A stretch of 64,000 bases of DNA from Kaistella faecalis (GCF_019195395.1 NZ_CP078067.1:2557783-2621782), one strand, 5' to 3'; positions 47,152 through 56,354 are shown, numbered from the stretch's first letter. The notes: generated by a model from the sequence alone, not told the origin. Numbers and translations: made by a program.

Positions 47152-49248
47152 ATGAAGTATATTAGTGAATCGTTTGTAATAAAATCATGGCATAACCTAA
47201 TCATCAAAGGTGCGGAAGATAGGCTTCAGTTGAATAAATTTTTTGGCGTTTTAGAATTATTGCAACATCTTGATATTTCATCAGAAGAACCCATCAAGCC
47301 GAATAATCAATATAATGTAAAAGTGAGCGAACTCTCGACTTCACTTCAAAATAAATATTCTTTTGATGAAGGAAACAAACGGACATTCACATCCTCAGAT
47401 ATACTCAGTATCATATTTCCTACTAACTGGTCGGATAATTTAAATAACATAACTTTAAAACAGCAGAAATTACCATTAGAACAAGTGGTTGCAGTTATGT
47501 TTCAAAATCGTCCTTTTGAAGATAGCCAAACTACACTTGATCTTCTTAAAACTTTTGGTTCTGAATTCCATATTGAGGAGCTAATAACCACTTTTTTCTC
47601 TGCAGAAGATATTGAAATTGAATTTCAGCAAAATCGACCTGCTCGAGTTAGTATTATTAGTAAAATTAAAGAATTATTAGAAATTTCAGATGATTCAAAA
47701 CACACGTTAGGTTTTGATAAAAACTTAATACAGGCCAATCCTGGTGAACTTACTCGCGGTCCGTTTATACAGCCACTTTATTCAGGTCAGGAGAATCTGA
47801 AATATATCTTTTTGGCGAATTTTGACATATCCCAATTTTATAATATAAATTCTTTACAGAAGGCAGAAGATCAGACAACATCGAAAGATGAATCGCTGTC
47901 CTCAAGTGATCCTTTCCAAGACTTAACGTCAAATGACATTATAAATTTATTTGCAAGTTGGCTTACACGAAGAGAAAGAAATAAATATTTTAACAACGAT
48001 TTAGAAAAAACTAAAGAAGCATTAAACGAGTATTCAGAGAAGTATTATGAGTCTTTTAATGAAGATTTATTCAAGGTTGATTTCCATCAAGTACAAGATT
48101 TTATTTCAAAGCTTGATAAAAACCTTTTCGATGCCGATACTGCTTTCTCCGAATTTAGTTTCAAAAGGTCCAACCACCAGCCGCGAGCAATTTTAGGAAA
48201 AGAGAACTATCAAAGGTTTTTATTAGAATTAGAAAATAAAAAATTAAGAAAGGAGCCAGGAGCAAATATTATTTATTATGGGGCACCTGGTACTGGTAAA
48301 TCTTATACCGTTAACGAAATGATTGCCGGTAAACATACCGACTTTGTGGAAAGAATAACATTTCATCCAGAATATGATAACGCTTCTTTTGTTGGAGGTT
48401 ATAAACCGACTAAAGTTGATAATTCAGATCCTAGCAGCGATATTACTTATGACTTTGTTCCGCAAGCGTTCACCAATATTTATGAGAAAGCATGGTTAGA
48501 TCCTTTTAACGATTATTACCTTATAATTGAAGAAATTAACAGAGGGAATTGTGCAGAAATTTTTGGAGAAATCTTTCAACTATTAGATCGAAATTCAAAC
48601 TATACTGTTTCACCATCAAACGAACTTAGAACATATTTAATAAGAAAATTTAACAATAATAGTTCTCATCCTGGAATTACTAATGGTCTTAAATTACCGG
48701 GTAATTTGCACATTTATGCAACTATGAATACGTCGGATCAGTCATTATTTCCAATGGATAGTGCATTTAAGAGGCGATGGGAATGGCATTATATTCCGAT
48801 TTGTTATGATGAGATAACAGATCAGGGGGAGCCCAATCCTTCATATAATTACGAAATTAAGGTGGATAATGATTTGCATTACAGTTGGATTGATTTTATT
48901 TCCATTGTAAACAACAACCACATAAAAAATAACCCATCGTTAGGAATGGATAAGTGTATAGGTAATTACTTTATTAAACCGGATGAAGTAAATAAGATCA
49001 CTATAAAACCATTTATTAATAAGGTAATCTTCTACTTGTGGAATGATGTTTTTAAAGATGAAGACAACATCGTTTTTGAGGAAAATATATCCTATGAAGA
49101 ATTCTTCCCGGTAAATACAAAAGGAAAAGAAAAAATTAAAGAAATGTTTAAACGTCTAGGTCTTACATCAATGGAAGTAAAAACTTCCGGGACAGATTTA
49201 CTTGCAGGTGAAAAGGCAGAACATAAAACAGAAAACGGAGAAGCTTAG
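47152..49248 (+). CDS. McrB-like AAA+ NTPase of the restriction system
   Basis: A 698-residue restriction motor/specificity subunit. An N-terminal 360-residue region without recognised domain (possibly DNA-binding) precedes the AAA+ core: Walker A GAPGTGKS (377-384), Walker B region YYLIIEEINRGNCAEIFGEIFQLLD, and the McrB hallmark ATMNTSDQSLFPMDSAFKRRW, which contains the MNTxD GTP/ATP-coupling signature and the arginine finger. It belongs to the LlaJI R1/McrB family and should assemble as hexamers with the next gene product. Two bases after the methyltransferase stop; 3 bp before the nuclease gene. Confidence 0.92.
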   Translation: MKYISESFVIKSWHNLIIKGAEDRLQLNKFFGVLELLQHLDISSEEPIKPNNQYNVKVSELSTSLQNKYSFDEGNKRTFTSSDILSIIFPTNWSDNLNNITLKQQKLPLEQVVAVMFQNRPFEDSQTTLDLLKTFGSEFHIEELITTFFSAEDIEIEFQQNRPARVSIISKIKELLEISDDSKHTLGFDKNLIQANPGELTRGPFIQPLYSGQENLKYIFLANFDISQFYNINSLQKAEDQTTSKDESLSSSDPFQDLTSNDIINLFASWLTRRERNKYFNNDLEKTKEALNEYSEKYYESFNEDLFKVDFHQVQDFISKLDKNLFDADTAFSEFSFKRSNHQPRAILGKENYQRFLLELENKKLRKEPGANIIYYGAPGTGKSYTVNEMIAGKHTDFVERITFHPEYDNASFVGGYKPTKVDNSDPSSDITYDFVPQAFTNIYEKAWLDPFNDYYLIIEEINRGNCAEIFGEIFQLLDRNSNYTVSPSNELRTYLIRKFNNNSSHPGITNGLKLPGNLHIYATMNTSDQSLFPMDSAFKRRWEWHYIPICYDEITDQGEPNPSYNYEIKVDNDLHYSWIDFISIVNNNHIKNNPSLGMDKCIGNYFIKPDEVNKITIKPFINKVIFYLWNDVFKDEDNIVFEENISYEEFFPVNTKGKEKIKEMFKRLGLTSMEVKTSGTDLLAGEKAEHKTENGEA

Positions 49249-49251
49249 AAA

Positions 49252-50931
49252 ATGCACATCCTGATAGAAGGTGAATATTATCCGGCCAAGCAACTGGAAG
49301 AATTGTTTGAGGATCCGAAATTCTACAAGCTTAATGGTTTGGAGGGAAGCATAACATCTGTAGGATATTATCATTCTTTCAGCAAAAACACATTGGTATT
49401 TATGCTCCCAAAAGTGTTTATGGAAGATGGACACCAGACTGTTTTTGGTTGTAACACCACTGAATTAAAGGACTTAATTAAAAATGAGTCAGTAAAACAC
49501 AAGACAGAATACAATTGGGTACGTCAATTATCAGTCTACTTTTACAACAGTCTTTTAGAATACCGAAAGAGGTACAATCAGAACATTATTCTTCACAATA
49601 CAGAAACTTTTGAGCTGAACACTAATCTGGGGGATAAAGAGTATTCTTTCCTAGACTTGCTTTTAAGCTTTGTAAACTTTTACAAAAAAAATAAGCAGCA
49701 GATTCTCTTCAAGCATATAGATTTCATTTCCAGTCAGGCAAGAAAACCTAAATGGGAAAAGACAATCCGTAAATCATTACCAATGATGGTGAATGGTAAA
49801 ACCCCAATTTATACAGAGATTTCAAACAGGAAAAAAGTAATAAACACAGAAGAAGAGCTGTTAACATACTTTTTTTCAATTCTGAATCATCTTAACAAAA
49901 GCAATGATTTAAACTTAAAAATTGATAAATCATTTAGGATTATCGAAGGTGGTGCATTTGATAGGCTGTGTGAAAATGGGTTATCTAAACTTCGTAAAAT
50001 TAAGTATAAATATTTCAGCGATACGCTTCGCAGAATGTTTGTGTTGTGTGAAATGTATTTTTCGATTTATGATAGGAGTAATGTCAAAAGGAAACGGGAA
50101 GATTATTTGTCGGTGAGCAACTACAATCTCGTCTTTGAAGATATGGTGGATAAACTCTTTTCTGATGACGAAAGGGAATATCAGGTAGATGGGGTAACAA
50201 TAGAAAATCTGAAGCATAATGATGATGGAAAGATTATTGACCATATTTACGATCACCAGTCATTGGTAGATACGAGTAATATATTTTACATTGGCGATTC
50301 CAAATACTATAAATCGGGCAGCCAGGCAGGAAAAGTCTCAAAATACAAGCAATTTACTTACGCTAAAAATGTAATTCAGTTCAATATTGATTTGTTGAAT
50401 AGGGATGGGGAGCAAAAGCTGAAACCATTGCGTTATCGTGATGAGTTAACAGAAGGCTATAACATTTCTCCAAATTTCTTTATTTACGGTTATATCAGCA
50501 ATATAGAGGATTACGAAGACGATTCAGTTAAGAGATATGGTGATGTCGTAGACTCATTTCACTTTAAAGACAGACTGTTCGACCGGGATACTCTCTTTGT
50601 GCATCAGTACAAAATCAATTTCCTGTATGTTTTAAAAGCCTACACCCATGCCAACAGTAATGAGATAAAGAATTTCCGGGATAAAACCAGAGGAAAATTC
50701 AGAAAGCATTTTATTGATTATTTTAACGACGAAAATGCCTGTAAATTTGAATTCTATGAATCTCTTTTGCCTGAAGGAGATCATAAGGATTTTGTTGAAA
50801 AAAACTTCCGGCAATTAAACGGCAAATGTTTCCGCACAGTAGACAATAGATTACTCCTGGCTAAACACAATGTTGATAACTCCTTATCAGACTTACTCTT
50901 AAATTTCAAAAAAATGGGTAAATTGGTATAA
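49252..50931 (+). CDS. LlaJI/McrC-like restriction endonuclease subunit
   Basis: A 559-residue nuclease partner of the McrB-like protein. The C-terminal half holds a PD-(D/E)XK-type core: Glu296 in LVFEDMVDKLF, Asp330 in KIIDHIYDH and Asp349-Ser-Lys351 in FYIGDSKYY, the D...DxK metal and catalytic set. The N-terminal part (IEGEYYPAKQLEELF, FMLPKVF) resembles the LlaJI R2/McrC middle domain. The most likely family is RE_LlaJI; a McrC-type 5-methylcytosine restriction enzyme is the alternative. Because the cognate methyltransferase is encoded in the same operon, it probably cuts unmethylated foreign DNA. Next gene is the Argonaute, 15 bp on. Confidence 0.85.
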   Translation: MHILIEGEYYPAKQLEELFEDPKFYKLNGLEGSITSVGYYHSFSKNTLVFMLPKVFMEDGHQTVFGCNTTELKDLIKNESVKHKTEYNWVRQLSVYFYNSLLEYRKRYNQNIILHNTETFELNTNLGDKEYSFLDLLLSFVNFYKKNKQQILFKHIDFISSQARKPKWEKTIRKSLPMMVNGKTPIYTEISNRKKVINTEEELLTYFFSILNHLNKSNDLNLKIDKSFRIIEGGAFDRLCENGLSKLRKIKYKYFSDTLRRMFVLCEMYFSIYDRSNVKRKREDYLSVSNYNLVFEDMVDKLFSDDEREYQVDGVTIENLKHNDDGKIIDHIYDHQSLVDTSNIFYIGDSKYYKSGSQAGKVSKYKQFTYAKNVIQFNIDLLNRDGEQKLKPLRYRDELTEGYNISPNFFIYGYISNIEDYEDDSVKRYGDVVDSFHFKDRLFDRDTLFVHQYKINFLYVLKAYTHANSNEIKNFRDKTRGKFRKHFIDYFNDENACKFEFYESLLPEGDHKDFVEKNFRQLNGKCFRTVDNRLLLAKHNVDNSLSDLLLNFKKMGKLV

Positions 50932-50946
50932 AAATACAGTTTACCG

Positions 50947-53049
50947 ATGAATCAAAACCTCCACTTCAACATCCTTACATTTAAGCTGCCAACGGAGCAG
51001 CTTACTTTTTATTTCACCAACGAGGACGCGGATGGGCTCGTCAGGTATCATATAAAAGCAGTGCCGGATGAGGTCGTCGGATATTTTGGAGAGCAGGAAC
51101 ATTACTACACCTCATTTACAGAAGAGAAGGATGGATTCATACCGGTAACCAAAAAAACAGTTCCGGATAGAACAGCGGAACGCACAAAGGACGGAACAGA
51201 AATTTTCCGCAACGTACACAACTCCGCATTCACACTTTCGGTATTGAAAGCATACTATAGCGCTGAAATTGCAAAGTATTTTAATTCCCGGGGGTTCCCG
51301 GTAATGCCAAACTTTATAAAAGCAATTGAAGTGTGGCTTCCTGCAGATACAAAAGATGCTGCCGGAAAATATAAGCTGTACCGGAAATTTTCCTTAAAAG
51401 TGCAGAAAAGTCTGGTCTCAGATGATTGGGAACTGATGGTTGTATTTGAAGGAGTTTCAAAAGTTTTTCAGAAATCCCTTACAGAACTGCAGGATCTGAT
51501 TCCTTCAAAGGCGCTGAACTGGGTAATTCATGAAAACAGCCTATACAGGTTTGCAAATATTCCGGTTAGCGTGCGCAGAAACCTTGATACTGTGTATCCG
51601 GTCTGGAATTTCGATATAAGAAGCGCGATTCATGAACGCCCCGCTGCACCGGAGAGAGGAAATAAATACCGGAAATTTAAAGAAGAAATTGAAAAGCTGT
51701 ATAATGAACACCTGAATACAGAAGAATTTCGGGAGATCATCACAATCGGTTCAAAGGGGTTTTACAAAGTACCCGATAAACTCATAGGGATGGTAAGCAG
51801 CGGCAGTAATAAAATGGTGTTTGGCAATAATGAAAAAGACATCAACCCAACCAGTGGCCTCACCAATCACGGACCGTTTGATGTGTCAGATGCAGCCGTA
51901 ATTGAATTCTTCTATATTTTTCACGAAGATAATACAGATGCGGTTACAAAATTACACCGCTATTTTCAGGGAAAGATAAATACATTCAAAGGACTGGATA
52001 AGTTCATACTTACACCGTATGCATTTGATAAAAATCTGAAAATTACATTTAAGAATAAAAACAATCCCTGGCCCGAAGTCAGTGCCAGTCTTCGCGATCT
52101 TAAAACCTCCAAAGACATACGCTATGTTGCGATATATGTGAGTCCTTTCACCAAAGAGGAAGCGACTCCGGAACAGAAAAAAGTATATTACCACATCAAG
52201 GAACGCTTGCTGCATTTGGGAATCCTTTCCCAGGTAATCGACGCACAGAAAACAATGAATAACCGGCTGTTCGAATACAGTGCGCTGAATATGGCGATTG
52301 CGATCCTGGCAAAACTCGATGGCATTCCATGGCAGCTGAATACAGATTTAAGGAAAGAACTCATCGTGGGAGTAGGAGCGTTCCGCAACACAGAAAGTAA
52401 TGTGAAATACATTGCAAGTGCTTTCAGCTTCAACAATACCGGCCAGTTCAACTGCTTCGACCATTTTTATGAGAACCAGACAAAAGAACTGGCAGGTTCC
52501 ATCATTCATAAAGTTAAAGAATATACGAGCATTGATCCTACACTGAAAAGATTGATTATTCATTTCTATAAATCGATCAGCGAAAAAGAGATAGCACCCA
52601 TTGAAGAAGGACTAAAGAATTTGGGAATTCACATTCCCGTTTACATCGTTTCCATCAATAAAACAGAGTCAACGGATGTAACAGCTTTTGATAACTCAGA
52701 TCCTGTGCTGATGCCCTTCAGTGGAACATATATTAATGTTGGATACCGGAAATACATTCTGTTCAATAATACGAGATATTCAGACGGATATTTTAAAGCA
52801 AGTAACGGGTATCCTTTCCCGATAAAACTCGAACTTTTCTGCACAGAAAAACACCTGTTGAACGATACCCGAACAGTAAAGGAACTCATTGAGCAGGTTT
52901 ACCAGTTCAGCCGAATGTACTGGAAATCCGTAAAACAGCAGAACCTTCCTGTCACCATAAAATATTCCCAAATGGTAGCCGAAATGCTCCCGCACTTCCA
53001 GGGCACCACAATCCCCGAATTCGGAAAAGACAAACTCTGGTTTTTATAA
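50947..53049 (+). CDS. Long prokaryotic Argonaute with degenerate catalytic centre
   Basis: A 700-residue nucleic-acid-guided protein, probably sensing invader DNA or RNA. N-terminal and PAZ-like region about 1-240, linker with the conserved NPTSGLTNHGPFD (300-312), MID 391-470, PIWI 471-700. MID keeps the 5'-phosphate pocket: Tyr414-x3-Lys418, Gln429 and Lys456. PIWI lacks the slicer residues: Gly477 stands where the first Asp belongs (IVGVGAF), no Asp lies in LIIHFYKSIS (536-545), and Lys672 replaces the final His/Asp (PVTIKYSQM). So it should bind but not cut. Inactive long Argonautes are known to work through a co-encoded effector; the DUF3883 gene 18 bp downstream is the obvious candidate. 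Confidence 0.93.
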   Translation: MNQNLHFNILTFKLPTEQLTFYFTNEDADGLVRYHIKAVPDEVVGYFGEQEHYYTSFTEEKDGFIPVTKKTVPDRTAERTKDGTEIFRNVHNSAFTLSVLKAYYSAEIAKYFNSRGFPVMPNFIKAIEVWLPADTKDAAGKYKLYRKFSLKVQKSLVSDDWELMVVFEGVSKVFQKSLTELQDLIPSKALNWVIHENSLYRFANIPVSVRRNLDTVYPVWNFDIRSAIHERPAAPERGNKYRKFKEEIEKLYNEHLNTEEFREIITIGSKGFYKVPDKLIGMVSSGSNKMVFGNNEKDINPTSGLTNHGPFDVSDAAVIEFFYIFHEDNTDAVTKLHRYFQGKINTFKGLDKFILTPYAFDKNLKITFKNKNNPWPEVSASLRDLKTSKDIRYVAIYVSPFTKEEATPEQKKVYYHIKERLLHLGILSQVIDAQKTMNNRLFEYSALNMAIAILAKLDGIPWQLNTDLRKELIVGVGAFRNTESNVKYIASAFSFNNTGQFNCFDHFYENQTKELAGSIIHKVKEYTSIDPTLKRLIIHFYKSISEKEIAPIEEGLKNLGIHIPVYIVSINKTESTDVTAFDNSDPVLMPFSGTYINVGYRKYILFNNTRYSDGYFKASNGYPFPIKLELFCTEKHLLNDTRTVKELIEQVYQFSRMYWKSVKQQNLPVTIKYSQMVAEMLPHFQGTTIPEFGKDKLWFL

Positions 53050-53067
53050 ACTCAAACAACCCTAATA

Positions 53068-54324
53068 ATGAATATTGACGAACTAAGAGAACATCAGGCC
53101 GGTCTTGAAAAAAATATGGATAGTATTAAAGATGACAGGAAAGCTCTGTATAAAATAAGGGATAGTTTTGCAAAATACTACACACAGGAACGGATTGAAA
53201 AGATGCCATTGGATGATTATGTTTTAGGTAAAAAACATCCGGATGACAAGTTTAATTTTTGCTATACATTAGAAAGACAGTTAGATGGCTTAGGAAGAAT
53301 AGTGGGATCTACAGCGCAGAAACTGGGTATCTATTATGGTGTAACCAAATCGGATAAGACATACAAATATCGATATACAAAAAAATTTGGCGAGACTGAA
53401 GTGGAAGCTTTCTCCAATATAAAGCAGGCAATTATTGAGCTGATTAATTTTGGTAAGGAGGAGAATTTACCAGGAATCGTAAAAAATAAAATATCGCCAA
53501 TGTTTAAGGGTAAAATACTCTGTACCTATTTCCCCAACAGGTATTTAGACGTATTTGCAGATGAACACCTTACGTACTTTTTAGTTCAGCTTAATCTTGA
53601 TACACCTGAGTTGTTGCAATCAAACCCCGTTTACAAAAGAGAAGCTTTAATAGCTTTTAAAAACGAAGATCCGGTAATGAAAGAGTGGCCACTGGATATC
53701 TTCAGTCATTTTCTTTATAATTATTATCCCAAGCGACCAACTGTTAAAGAGCCAAAAAACAAACCGAATAAAATTTTGGATGAATACCTTACTCCTGAAT
53801 TTCCAGCTGAATATCAAACAGAATGGGTACAATTGGAGATGCAGGACCCGGGAGAAGTTTCAAAGAAAGGCACTAAGCCGAGAGGGGGAGGAAATCCTGA
53901 TTATGAGAAAGAAGCGAGAAAGCTTAAGAGATTAGGAGATAGAGGTGAAAAATTAGTGATGGAGATGGAGATAAAGCGGCTTCAGAATTTGAATTTGCCT
54001 GCCTTAGCAGCGAAGGTAAAAAAAGCGGAATTTGATTATTTAGGGTATGACATTCAATCATTCGAAACTAATGGTGAAACGAGATATATTGAAGTCAAAG
54101 CTACCAGATCTAAAGTCGGTACAGCAAATTTTTTTCTCTCCGAAAATGAACTTACTAAAGCAGAAGAATTAAAGAACTATTACATCTATATGGTATACGA
54201 TATTCTTTCCACTAAGCCCAAGATTTGGGTTATTGATAATCCTTTCAATCCTGAGAATGATAAGGTAGTTAAAACTCCTGTCTCATATAGAGTAATGGTT
54301 AAAGCTAAAGACACTGGGAAATAA
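53068..54324 (+). CDS. DUF3883 PD-(D/E)XK-type nuclease-like protein, candidate Argonaute effector
   Basis: A 418-residue protein. The C-terminal DUF3883 (NO VEIN C-terminal type) domain has GDRGEKLV (290-297), Asp328 in YDIQSF and Glu342-Val-Lys344 in RYIEVKAT, a D...ExK set of PD-(D/E)XK-like folds. The N-terminal 220 residues form a second domain (MPLDDYVLG, FNFCYTLERQLDGLGRIVGST, LGIYYGV, NKISPMFKGKILCTYFP, RYLDVFADEHLTYFLVQL) that resembles the N-terminal region of some McrB-type proteins, from memory. A Gly/Arg/Lys linker joins them. Coupled to the Argonaute gene. Infer a guide-activated nuclease; untested. Confidence 0.85.
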   Translation: MNIDELREHQAGLEKNMDSIKDDRKALYKIRDSFAKYYTQERIEKMPLDDYVLGKKHPDDKFNFCYTLERQLDGLGRIVGSTAQKLGIYYGVTKSDKTYKYRYTKKFGETEVEAFSNIKQAIIELINFGKEENLPGIVKNKISPMFKGKILCTYFPNRYLDVFADEHLTYFLVQLNLDTPELLQSNPVYKREALIAFKNEDPVMKEWPLDIFSHFLYNYYPKRPTVKEPKNKPNKILDEYLTPEFPAEYQTEWVQLEMQDPGEVSKKGTKPRGGGNPDYEKEARKLKRLGDRGEKLVMEMEIKRLQNLNLPALAAKVKKAEFDYLGYDIQSFETNGETRYIEVKATRSKVGTANFFLSENELTKAEELKNYYIYMVYDILSTKPKIWVIDNPFNPENDKVVKTPVSYRVMVKAKDTGK

Positions 54325-54421
54325 TAGTTAGGTTAGGCACTATTCATCATGGTTTTATATGCAAATGGAGTCCTTATATAAATAAATCATAATACAGAGT
54401 AACAATAAAACACTAATTTAA
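54325..54421. promoter_or_regulatory. AT-rich gap, probable start region of the SIR2/caspase-like unit
   Basis: 97 bases separate the Argonaute operon from the next unit, wider than any gap inside that operon (2-18 bp). It is AT-rich with TATATAAATAAATCATAAT-like tracts but has no good TAnnTTTG box, so a separate promoter is likely but not proven. Confidence 0.4.
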
Positions 54422-55453
54422 ATGACAACACAGGAAGAGATAGAAAAAGTTCACGGGGGAGGAACTCACGTTGTAATTTTGGGAGCAGGCGCTTCATTCG
54501 CAGCTACTTTGAGAAATCCAGAGAAAAACAAACAGCATCTTCCTTTGATGAGGAATATTGTTGATATAGTAGGATTAAATGATGTAGTTGATGCTTTACC
54601 GGAAGAGTATAAAAAATTACGGAATAATTTTGAAAAACTGTATAGTAACTTGTATAATGATAAAAGATTTATTGAAGAGCGGGGATTTATTGAGAGGGGA
54701 ATCTATCACTACTTTAACCAGTTGGAACTGCCTGATGAACCGACAATATATGATTATCTGGTTTTATCTTTGAGGAATAATAAAGATTTAATAGCAACAT
54801 TTAACTGGGATCCGTTTTTATATAAGGCTTTCATAAGGAATAATAAATTTGTAAAAGGTCCTGGCATCAATTTCCTACACGGCAACGTAGCAATTGGGTA
54901 TGATGAAGAGAATAAAATATCCGGTCCCGCAAATTGGTCATCTAACGAGTTCAGGAAGAAATTTGAACCTACACAATTGCTATATCCAGTAGAAAAGAAA
55001 GATTACAATTCTGACGAGTACATTGCCGGTCAATGGGAAAGCTTATCCGATTATCTTAAAATTGCTCAAAGAGTAACAGTATTTGGTTATTCTGCACCCG
55101 TCACTGATGTTGAAGCGATTGATTTGCTGAAAAACGCGTGGGGTGATATTGAAGATAGGGCAATGGAAGAGTTTGAGATAATTGATATAAGAGATGAAGA
55201 GGAGGTGGTGAAAGCTTGGGATAAATTTATTCATACACATCACTACCATTATTGCAAGGATTATTTCGAATCTTCATTAGCTTGGCATCCGCGAAGAAGT
55301 GTAGAGAGCTATCGACATTGGGCAATGCCATTATCACCGAATGAGGTATTTCAGGATGGAAATAAAATTCCAGAAGACTTCAAGACGCTGGAAGAATTGT
55401 GGGAGTGGCATGTTCCCCTCATAGAAGCTGAAAAGAGATTTTATGAATCTTAA
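54422..55453 (+). CDS. SIR2-like domain protein, putative NAD-consuming defence effector
   Basis: A 343-residue protein with the SIR2-like nucleotide fold: GAGAS at 21-25, TFNWDPFLY with Asn128 and Asp130 in place of the TTNYD motif of SIR2 NADases, LHG with His153, and VFGYSAPVTDVEAIDLL (220-236), where the GYS...D segment lines the NAD site. No zinc-finger cysteines, so protein deacetylation is unlikely. In defence systems such proteins typically degrade NAD and kill or stall the infected cell. It might serve the upstream Argonaute, as SIR2 effectors do elsewhere, but its spacing and close pairing with a caspase-like gene favour a separate module. Confidence 0.8.
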   Translation: MTTQEEIEKVHGGGTHVVILGAGASFAATLRNPEKNKQHLPLMRNIVDIVGLNDVVDALPEEYKKLRNNFEKLYSNLYNDKRFIEERGFIERGIYHYFNQLELPDEPTIYDYLVLSLRNNKDLIATFNWDPFLYKAFIRNNKFVKGPGINFLHGNVAIGYDEENKISGPANWSSNEFRKKFEPTQLLYPVEKKDYNSDEYIAGQWESLSDYLKIAQRVTVFGYSAPVTDVEAIDLLKNAWGDIEDRAMEEFEIIDIRDEEEVVKAWDKFIHTHHYHYCKDYFESSLAWHPRRSVESYRHWAMPLSPNEVFQDGNKIPEDFKTLEELWEWHVPLIEAEKRFYES

Positions 55454-55502
55454 TTGTAGCAAGTCTAATTAATTTTATAACCATCAGAATAATGTTTAAT
55501 TA

Positions 55503-56354
55503 ATGGAGCAATCATTCACCCGAACTTTTAATAAAATATTTGTTATTGAATCACTTGATGAGTCTGACAGTAAAACAGGAAAAATGCTCTTTGACGATAT
55601 AATCAGTAGGCTTGCAAAGTATGGGGACGGTAGTTTTACGTGTGAATACTTAGATATAAGTAACCGTGCTGAATTTGATGATGCAATGATAAAAATCGCA
55701 ATTGAATGCGGTAGAGGTGTTAAGCCAATTTTACATTTGGAAATTCATGGCTCAGAATTAGGTCTTAAATTAAAAAATGGAGATTTGATACCTTATCCCA
55801 TATTAGCAATGCAGTTGTCAATATTAAATCGCGGATGTAAGAATAATCTCTTTTTAACAATGGCTGTGTGTCATGGTGCAATGATTTCATTCAATATACA
55901 ATTGAGCGAGCCTGCTCCATTTTTAGGATTTATTGGTGCCTATAATGAAGTTTCAGATTATGACATTTTGTTAAAGTACACTGAGTTTTATCAGGAGTTT
56001 TTAATAAGCAGGGATTTTGATAAAGCTTTTGAATATTTTCTTAAAGTTAATGCGGTTGATAGTAAAAAATGGCATTTAATCGATACTTATGAGCTATTTG
56101 TAAAAATATACAAAGATTATGTCAAAGAAAAACTGGATCCTAAAAAAAATAAAGAGCGTGCTAAATTGGCGTTGAAACCATACCATTTCATAAACAGGCG
56201 AGAACGTCGAAAAAAAGAGAGAAACTTTATCGAGGTATTAAACAATTCAAAACAGCACTTTTATAAGGAACATTCAAGAAAATTTTTTATGATTGATTTA
56301 TATCCTGAAAACGAAGGACGTTTCAATTTGCCATCTAATCATACAGATTTATAA
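55503..56354 (+). CDS. Caspase-like (CHAT-fold) protease, putative defence effector
   Basis: A 283-residue protein with the caspase-fold dyad: His82 in HLEIHGSELG (strand, HG) and Cys123 in FLTMAVCHGAM, separated by a strand and helix. The N-terminus KIFVIESLDESDSKTGKMLFDDI resembles the first strand of this fold. The C-terminal 70 residues are strongly basic (NRRERRKKERN, HSRKF), suggesting nucleic-acid or partner binding. Caspase-like proteases act in several bacterial abortive-infection systems, usually cleaving a partner on activation. Immediately downstream of the SIR2-like gene (49 bp), its most likely partner. Substrate unknown. Confidence 0.75.
   Translation: MEQSFTRTFNKIFVIESLDESDSKTGKMLFDDIISRLAKYGDGSFTCEYLDISNRAEFDDAMIKIAIECGRGVKPILHLEIHGSELGLKLKNGDLIPYPILAMQLSILNRGCKNNLFLTMAVCHGAMISFNIQLSEPAPFLGFIGAYNEVSDYDILLKYTEFYQEFLISRDFDKAFEYFLKVNAVDSKKWHLIDTYELFVKIYKDYVKEKLDPKKNKERAKLALKPYHFINRRERRKKERNFIEVLNNSKQHFYKEHSRKFFMIDLYPENEGRFNLPSNHTDL

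Noticed and set aside
49252-50931. Pure McrBC-type system cutting methylated DNA
   Set aside because: A C5 methyltransferase in the same operon would make self-DNA a target; the LlaJI-type arrangement is more consistent, though not proven.
50947-53049. Active slicer Argonaute
   Set aside because: The expected Asp/Glu/Asp/His positions are Gly, unclear, non-acidic and Lys; no alternative acidic set is visible.
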